From contig JBBRSD010000001.1 of the NCBI GenBank assembly GCA_038245725.1, positions 434,001-498,000 on the forward strand: DNA of 64,000 bases, read 5' to 3'. The DNA is from JBBRSD01 sp038245725. Lineage in GTDB: Bacteria; Actinomycetota; Coriobacteriia; Anaerosomatales; JAAXUF01. The notes under the pieces are model-generated. The model was not told the origin of the DNA. It did no database searches and was given only the letters and a program-made list of their open reading frames with translations. Positions 59,963-64,000 of the stretch are shown piece by piece (the stretch's first letter is position 1; each line of letters opens with the position of its first letter). Made by a program: the position numbers and the translations under genes.

Positions 59963-62068
59963 ATGGCTAGCAGCAAGGGATACTCGGGGAAGATCCTCAA
60001 GGTGGATCTGACCACCGGGAAATTCGAGGAGATCGCCACCGCGAAGTACGAGTCGTGGGGTGGCGGACACGGAATGGGTTCCGCGATCTTCTTCGACCTG
60101 TGCACCGACAAGACGATCAAGGGAACCGATCCCGGCAACGTCGTGACACTCATGACGTCGCCTCTCTCCGGTACGCTGGCGCCGTCAGTGGCTGGCCGCA
60201 CCGAAGTGCAGGGCATCGGCATCCAGGCATATCCGATCGGCTGGTTCACCCGTTCGAACTTCGGCGGCCGTTTCTCGACCCAGCTCAAGTTCGCCGGCTG
60301 GGACGGCATCGTCGTCACCGGCAAGTCGCCCAAGAAGGTGTGGCTCAACATCGTCAACGGTGACGTGAAGCTTCAGGACGCCACGAGCCTGTGGGGCCTG
60401 AACACCCGCGAGACCCAGGAAGAGATCTGGGCGGCTGTGGAGCCCAGCAAGAAGGACGTCGGCTGGGTCAACATGGGCACCTCGCGCGATGCGGGGCGCA
60501 CCACCCAGCATCCGGCGGTACTGACCACCGGCCCGAACGCCGAGAAGTACGGACCCATGGCCGCACTCGTCCATGACGCCGGCAACGGCGCGGGGCAGGG
60601 CGGATTCGGCGGCGTCTTCGCGTCGAAGAACCTCAAGGCCATCAGCGTGCTCGGAACCGGTGGCGTCAACATCGCCAATCCGCAAGCGCTCATGGACGCC
60701 CGTATCTGGGCAAACGGCTACTCGTTCGCCGGACACCACGACACTCCCGCGAGCTACGTGGGCCTGACCGCCTTCGGCAGCACGCCGGGCAAGCCCCTCT
60801 CGTCGGTCCAGGACCTCGCCGCGGGCACCAAGTCGCGCCCGCAAGGCTGCGTCGGCTGCATCCGCAACTGCCGAGGCCGAACCAGCAACGGCAAGGGCAA
60901 CGAGTCCCAGTGCGTCGACTTCTTCTGGTACGACCATCATGACGTCAACGCCCACGGGCACGTCACCGATGCCTCGACCCGCGCCGCTGATGCGATCCAG
61001 CTGATGGGCGTCAACGCGTTCGCCGTCGAAGCCGCCACGTTGTGGATCGAATCGCTCCACAACCAGGGCATCCTGGGCAAGGGCAAGAAGATCGACTCCA
61101 ACCTGCCCTTCGACAGTTTCGGCTCCGGCGAATGGGCCGAGGCGTTCATCAACAGCATCGTGACGCAGACCGACATCGGCAAGGAGCTCTCCAAGGGCGT
61201 CGCCCAGGCCGCCAAGGCGTGGGGCCGCTTCGAGATCGATACCGCGAGCGGCATCCTGCCGCTCCAGGAGTGGGGCCTGCCGCACCACTACGACGCACGC
61301 ACGGAGGTCGAGTGGGGCTACGGTTCGCTCATCGGCGAGCGCGATATCAACGAGCACGACTTCAACTGGCACGTGTACTGGACGCCGACGATCAACGGCC
61401 TGTTCGGCAAGGTGCCGGCCGTAAGCGCGCAGCGCCTCTCCGAGATCTTCGCCAAGAAGACCGCGCCGTACAACGATCCGATGATGATCAACTACAGCGA
61501 CGAAGGCATCTACTCGGCGGCCATGGCCAAGACCGTCGCGTGGCACCGCCACTACACGAGGTTCTACAAGCAGTCGATGCTGTTCTGCGACTGGGCATGG
61601 GCCGACATGGTGAACCCCTACGGCCCTGACCACGAGGGCATGACCAGCATCGGCGAGAACAAGTTCATGAACGCAGTCACCGGTGGAGACATGACCTTCG
61701 AGCAGGGCATGGAGGTCGGACGGAGGATCTGGAACCTCGACCGTGCGGTATGGGCCCTGCAGGGTCGCCACCGCGACATCGAGAAGTTCTCCGAGTACAG
61801 CTACACGACGGGCGCGCACCCCGGCACCACAACGTATGAAGCTCCCTACACCATGCCGGTGTTCGAGAACAACGAGTGGGCGTACAAGAGCGTTGCCGGA
61901 CGCGTGCTCGACCGCCAGAAGGTCGAGGACTGGAAGACGCTGTTCTTCACGCTGGAAGGCTGGGACGTCAAGTCCGGATGGCCGACCCGCGACACGCTCA
62001 CCAAGCTCGATCTGGTCAACGTGGCCGACGAGCTCGAAAAGGCCGGAAAGCTGGGTGCATCAGCATGA
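59963..62068 (+). CDS. Aldehyde:ferredoxin oxidoreductase-family (YdhV-like) tungsten/molybdenum enzyme
   Basis: A 701-residue AOR-family enzyme. KILKVDLTTGKFEE and the GGGHGMGS region are the family N-terminus; the [4Fe-4S] cysteines are C296, C299, C303 (GCVGCIRNC) and a distal one in SMLFCDWAW; the pyranopterin would bind W or Mo. Overall length and the C-terminus (GWDVKSGWPTRDTLTKLDL) match E. coli YdhV more than the ~605-residue archaeal AOR. It carries no Tat signal. Substrates of the YdhV subgroup are unknown; aldehyde oxidation or carboxylate reduction is family knowledge, not shown here. Confidence 0.9.
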   Translation: MASSKGYSGKILKVDLTTGKFEEIATAKYESWGGGHGMGSAIFFDLCTDKTIKGTDPGNVVTLMTSPLSGTLAPSVAGRTEVQGIGIQAYPIGWFTRSNFGGRFSTQLKFAGWDGIVVTGKSPKKVWLNIVNGDVKLQDATSLWGLNTRETQEEIWAAVEPSKKDVGWVNMGTSRDAGRTTQHPAVLTTGPNAEKYGPMAALVHDAGNGAGQGGFGGVFASKNLKAISVLGTGGVNIANPQALMDARIWANGYSFAGHHDTPASYVGLTAFGSTPGKPLSSVQDLAAGTKSRPQGCVGCIRNCRGRTSNGKGNESQCVDFFWYDHHDVNAHGHVTDASTRAADAIQLMGVNAFAVEAATLWIESLHNQGILGKGKKIDSNLPFDSFGSGEWAEAFINSIVTQTDIGKELSKGVAQAAKAWGRFEIDTASGILPLQEWGLPHHYDARTEVEWGYGSLIGERDINEHDFNWHVYWTPTINGLFGKVPAVSAQRLSEIFAKKTAPYNDPMMINYSDEGIYSAAMAKTVAWHRHYTRFYKQSMLFCDWAWADMVNPYGPDHEGMTSIGENKFMNAVTGGDMTFEQGMEVGRRIWNLDRAVWALQGRHRDIEKFSEYSYTTGAHPGTTTYEAPYTMPVFENNEWAYKSVAGRVLDRQKVEDWKTLFFTLEGWDVKSGWPTRDTLTKLDLVNVADELEKAGKLGASA

Positions 62069-62472
62069 TCGACACCGTTCTCGCACCCCATGACGCCGCA
62101 CACGCCACCAACCTCCTGCGCCGCGTCGCACCGACCGAAGCGCTCGAGGCTGGCATCCTCACCCCCATGGCGGGGACGCGAGCGATACGGCTCTTCACGA
62201 TCGAAGAGGCCGAGCGCTTCCTGGTCATTCATGACGCCGACTCGGTCGCCGAAGGCGGCGCATGGGCGACGGTCAACTATCTCGACCCGACACACCTCGC
62301 CACGTGGGTGAATGATGTGCTGGGCGACGTTGAGCTCGCGGCCGCGCTCCACGCGCTCGCCGCTACGCGCGAGCCCTTTGGATTCCTCGTGCCGGACATG
62401 AAGCGTCTGATCTCGTCGAGGATCGAGGAGAGCAAGAAGCTCCTCGGCATCGTGGACGCCGTGCCGGCGTAA
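62065..62472 (+). CDS. Small protein coupled to the AOR-like gene
   Basis: A 135-residue soluble protein. ATG 62065 overlaps the AOR stop (ATGA). The sequence (APTEALEAGILTPMAGTRAI, LFTIEEAERFLVIHDADSVA, NDVLGDVELAAALHALAATR) has no recognisable motif, cysteines or membrane helix. By position it could be an assembly factor or an accessory subunit for the enzyme; a similar gene of unrelated sequence (ydhW) occurs in the E. coli operon. Confidence 0.75.
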   Translation: MIDTVLAPHDAAHATNLLRRVAPTEALEAGILTPMAGTRAIRLFTIEEAERFLVIHDADSVAEGGAWATVNYLDPTHLATWVNDVLGDVELAAALHALAATREPFGFLVPDMKRLISSRIEESKKLLGIVDAVPA

Positions 62473-62489
62473 CCGTTTCGGGTACTACA

Positions 62490-62527
62490 GAAGGCGCCGG
62501 ACGCCGTGCCGGCGGGCCGGCGCCTTC
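62490..62527 (+). terminator. Hairpin after the AOR operon
   Basis: An 11-bp stem GAAGGCGCCGG / CCGGCGCCTTC with a 16-base loop, 18 bp past the stop of the small coupled gene. There is no T-run, so termination efficiency is uncertain. Confidence 0.6.
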
Positions 62528-62560
62528 CTCATCTGAAGCCGAGACCCAGGAGGTGATCGC

Positions 62561-63847
62561 GTGAGAGTGTTGCTGATCCAGGCGCCGGTCTCCATCCGAA
62601 GCCCGCACGCCCAGCTCTCACCGCCGCTGGGACTCGCGTACGTCGCGCAGTACCTGCTCGACCGCGGCCACGAGGTCGATCTCGTCGACTTGAACGTCAC
62701 CGGCCTGAACCCCGCTCGCATCGCCGCGACGCTGGGCCGCGTCCGCCCCGGCCTCGTGGGCATCTCGTCGCACACCGAGACCTACCCCAACGCGCTTGCC
62801 ATCGCCCGACTCGTCAAGCAGCACGATCCCGCCATCGCGACCGTCCTCGGCGGGCCGCACGCGAGCATCCTGCCGCTTGAGGTGCTCGCCGAGCCCGACG
62901 TCGACTACGTCGCTGTAGGCGAGGGCGAGCAGACCGCGGCCGAGCTGGTCACGGCGCTGGAGGCGGGCGCCGATCCTGCCGCGCTCGCGGCGATCGCCGG
63001 CCTCGGCCGCAAAGTCGGCGGCGTGGCCGTGCTGGGTGCGCCGCGCGAGCCGCTCGACGCCGCCGACATCGGTCGGCCGGCGCGCCACCTGCTCTCTCTC
63101 GAGTTCTACGAGGACGCGCACAACGTGCTCGCGGCGCGCGGCGGGTGCCCGTACCAGTGCCCGTTCTGCTCGGCGTCGCACCTGTGGGGCGGGCGCCGGC
63201 GCATGCGGCCGGTCGCCGACATCCTCGTTGAGGTCGCCGAGGTGATCCGCGACTACGGTGCCGAACGCATCTTCTTCGTCGACGACATCCTGACGCTCGA
63301 CCGTGCGTGGCTTTCTGAGCTGATGGACGCGATCGCAGCGCGCGGCGGCGGCTTCACGTGGGGCTGCGCCACGCGCGTGGACCGCGTCGACGAGCCGATG
63401 CTGCGACGTATGGCCGAGACCGGGTGCACCGGCATCCAGTTCGGCATCGAGTCCGGAGCCCAGGAGATCCTCGACTCGGTCAAGGGGATCCGCAAGGAAG
63501 ACGCGCTGGCGGCGGTGCGCGCCGCCGTGGCCGCAGGCATCAACGTCGTGTGCTCGTTCATGATCCCGTTTCCCGACGACACCGAGGTCACGCTCGCCCA
63601 GACCGAGGCGTTCATGCTCGACATCCGCGCGGCCGGAGGCAGGCTGCTCATCTCCTACACCACGCCGTTCCCCGGGACGATGTTTTTCGAGCGTGCCGAG
63701 GAGCTCGGCCTGAAGATCCTCACGCGCGACTGGACCCTGTACGACTGCAAGCACGTGGTCATGGCGACGAAGAACTTCTCGGCGGAGCGCATCGCGGAGC
63801 TTGCATCGGGAATCGCCAGCGACCTCGGGATGTCGCAGACCCAGTAG
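62561..63847 (+). CDS. B12-binding radical SAM protein
   Basis: A 428-residue enzyme. Residues ~1-140 form a cobalamin-binding Rossmann domain (SPPLGLAYVAQYLLDRGHEV, LVGISSHTETYPNALAIA, VLGGPHASILP) without the DxHxxG motif, as is typical of class B radical SAM enzymes. Residues ~175-390 hold the radical SAM core, with cysteines in GGCPYQCPFCSASH, then FFVDDILTLD and TGIQFGIESGAQEILDSVKG. The ribosome site is unusually complete (AGGAGGTGATC before GTG 62561). It probably methylates or rearranges an unactivated carbon; the substrate is unknown. Confidence 0.9.
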   Translation: MRVLLIQAPVSIRSPHAQLSPPLGLAYVAQYLLDRGHEVDLVDLNVTGLNPARIAATLGRVRPGLVGISSHTETYPNALAIARLVKQHDPAIATVLGGPHASILPLEVLAEPDVDYVAVGEGEQTAAELVTALEAGADPAALAAIAGLGRKVGGVAVLGAPREPLDAADIGRPARHLLSLEFYEDAHNVLAARGGCPYQCPFCSASHLWGGRRRMRPVADILVEVAEVIRDYGAERIFFVDDILTLDRAWLSELMDAIAARGGGFTWGCATRVDRVDEPMLRRMAETGCTGIQFGIESGAQEILDSVKGIRKEDALAAVRAAVAAGINVVCSFMIPFPDDTEVTLAQTEAFMLDIRAAGGRLLISYTTPFPGTMFFERAEELGLKILTRDWTLYDCKHVVMATKNFSAERIAELASGIASDLGMSQTQ

Positions 63848-63919
63848 GCGCGCCCATCCGACGTAAGCCGATTACCGTTTCGGGCCCTCAACCGGCCTGA
63901 CAGACGACAAGGAGAACCC

Positions 63920-64000
63920 ATGCCCAAGTACGTGATCGAACGCGAGATCCCCGGTGCCGGCAACCTGTCTGCCGACGAGCTCCGTGGAATCGCTCAGACG
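63920..64000 (+). CDS. DUF4242 family protein (partial, N-terminus)
   Basis: The first 27 codons of a DUF4242 protein: MPKYVIEREIPGAGNLSADE, then LRGIAQT, cut off by the right edge. The family includes a nickel-binding Streptomyces protein. ATG 63920 has AAGGAG 5 nt upstream. Full-length members are usually about 85-95 residues. Confidence 0.8.
   Translation, partial: MPKYVIEREIPGAGNLSADELRGIAQT

Overview
This is a GC-rich (by eye roughly two thirds G+C), densely packed bacterial chromosome segment. It has many 4-nt GTGA or ATGA stop/start overlaps and frequent GTG starts. The gene set suggests an anaerobic, Gram-positive actinobacterium, and Coriobacteriia or a close uncultured relative is my best guess. 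The clues are a DUF2469 protein (an actinobacterial family), cell-wall-binding type 2 repeats, an LtaS-like sulfatase, an XrtG-type exosortase, GatCAB, a MetV/MetF pair, a tungsten/molybdenum aldehyde:ferredoxin oxidoreductase-family enzyme with a cytochrome b partner, and a B12 radical SAM protein. The taxonomy is inference. No rRNA, CRISPR array, transposase or convincing tRNA was found.

Layout. 1-8 kb: a partial EamA transporter, a NUDIX hydrolase, a one-carbon operon (short MetH, MetV, MetF), then lipoamide dehydrogenase, RidA and lipoyl synthase. 7.8-13.7 kb: a diguanylate cyclase with a ferritin-like sensor domain, DUF2469, DNA ligase and two tandem CPBP membrane proteases, the second fused to a ferredoxin. 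13.8-23.1 kb: a surface-polymer region with an LtaS-like enzyme and a convergent, translationally coupled operon made of a giant exosortase fusion, a GT2 glycosyltransferase and a GT-C-like membrane protein. 23.8-29.3 kb: gatC-gatA run directly into a polyprenyl-sugar module (methyltransferase, FAD oxidoreductase-GT2-flippase fusion, second flippase half). gatB follows separately at 31.4 kb.

33-48 kb: mixed housekeeping and envelope genes, including a SpoIVB-like S55 peptidase, NERD, CapA, DUF488, DegV, an iron-sulfur flavoprotein, GNAT, a beta-hydroxyacid dehydrogenase, a glutaredoxin, RlpA and NYN-LOTUS. 48.7-52.8 kb: a cell-wall C40/CWB2 protein coupled to RlmKL, with two copies of a covarying palindromic element, one of them inside the rlmKL reading frame. 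53-56 kb: a homocitrate-synthase-like enzyme plus aconitase-family large and small subunits; the large subunit appears to start at CTG. 56.5-57.8 kb: a Fic-fold protein with a ruined active site. 58.3-62.5 kb: an operon resembling E. coli ydhU-X-V (cytochrome b, Fe-S protein, AOR-like enzyme) behind a structured leader. The window ends with a B12 radical SAM enzyme and the start of a DUF4242 protein.

The most unusual items are the exosortase fused to what looks like its own secreted substrate, with an IPTL-CTERM-like motif at the junction; the palindromic element inserted in rlmKL; the ferredoxin-CPBP and ferritin-like-GGDEF fusions; and an octamer, TTCTCGGC, that recurs on both strands far more often than base composition predicts.
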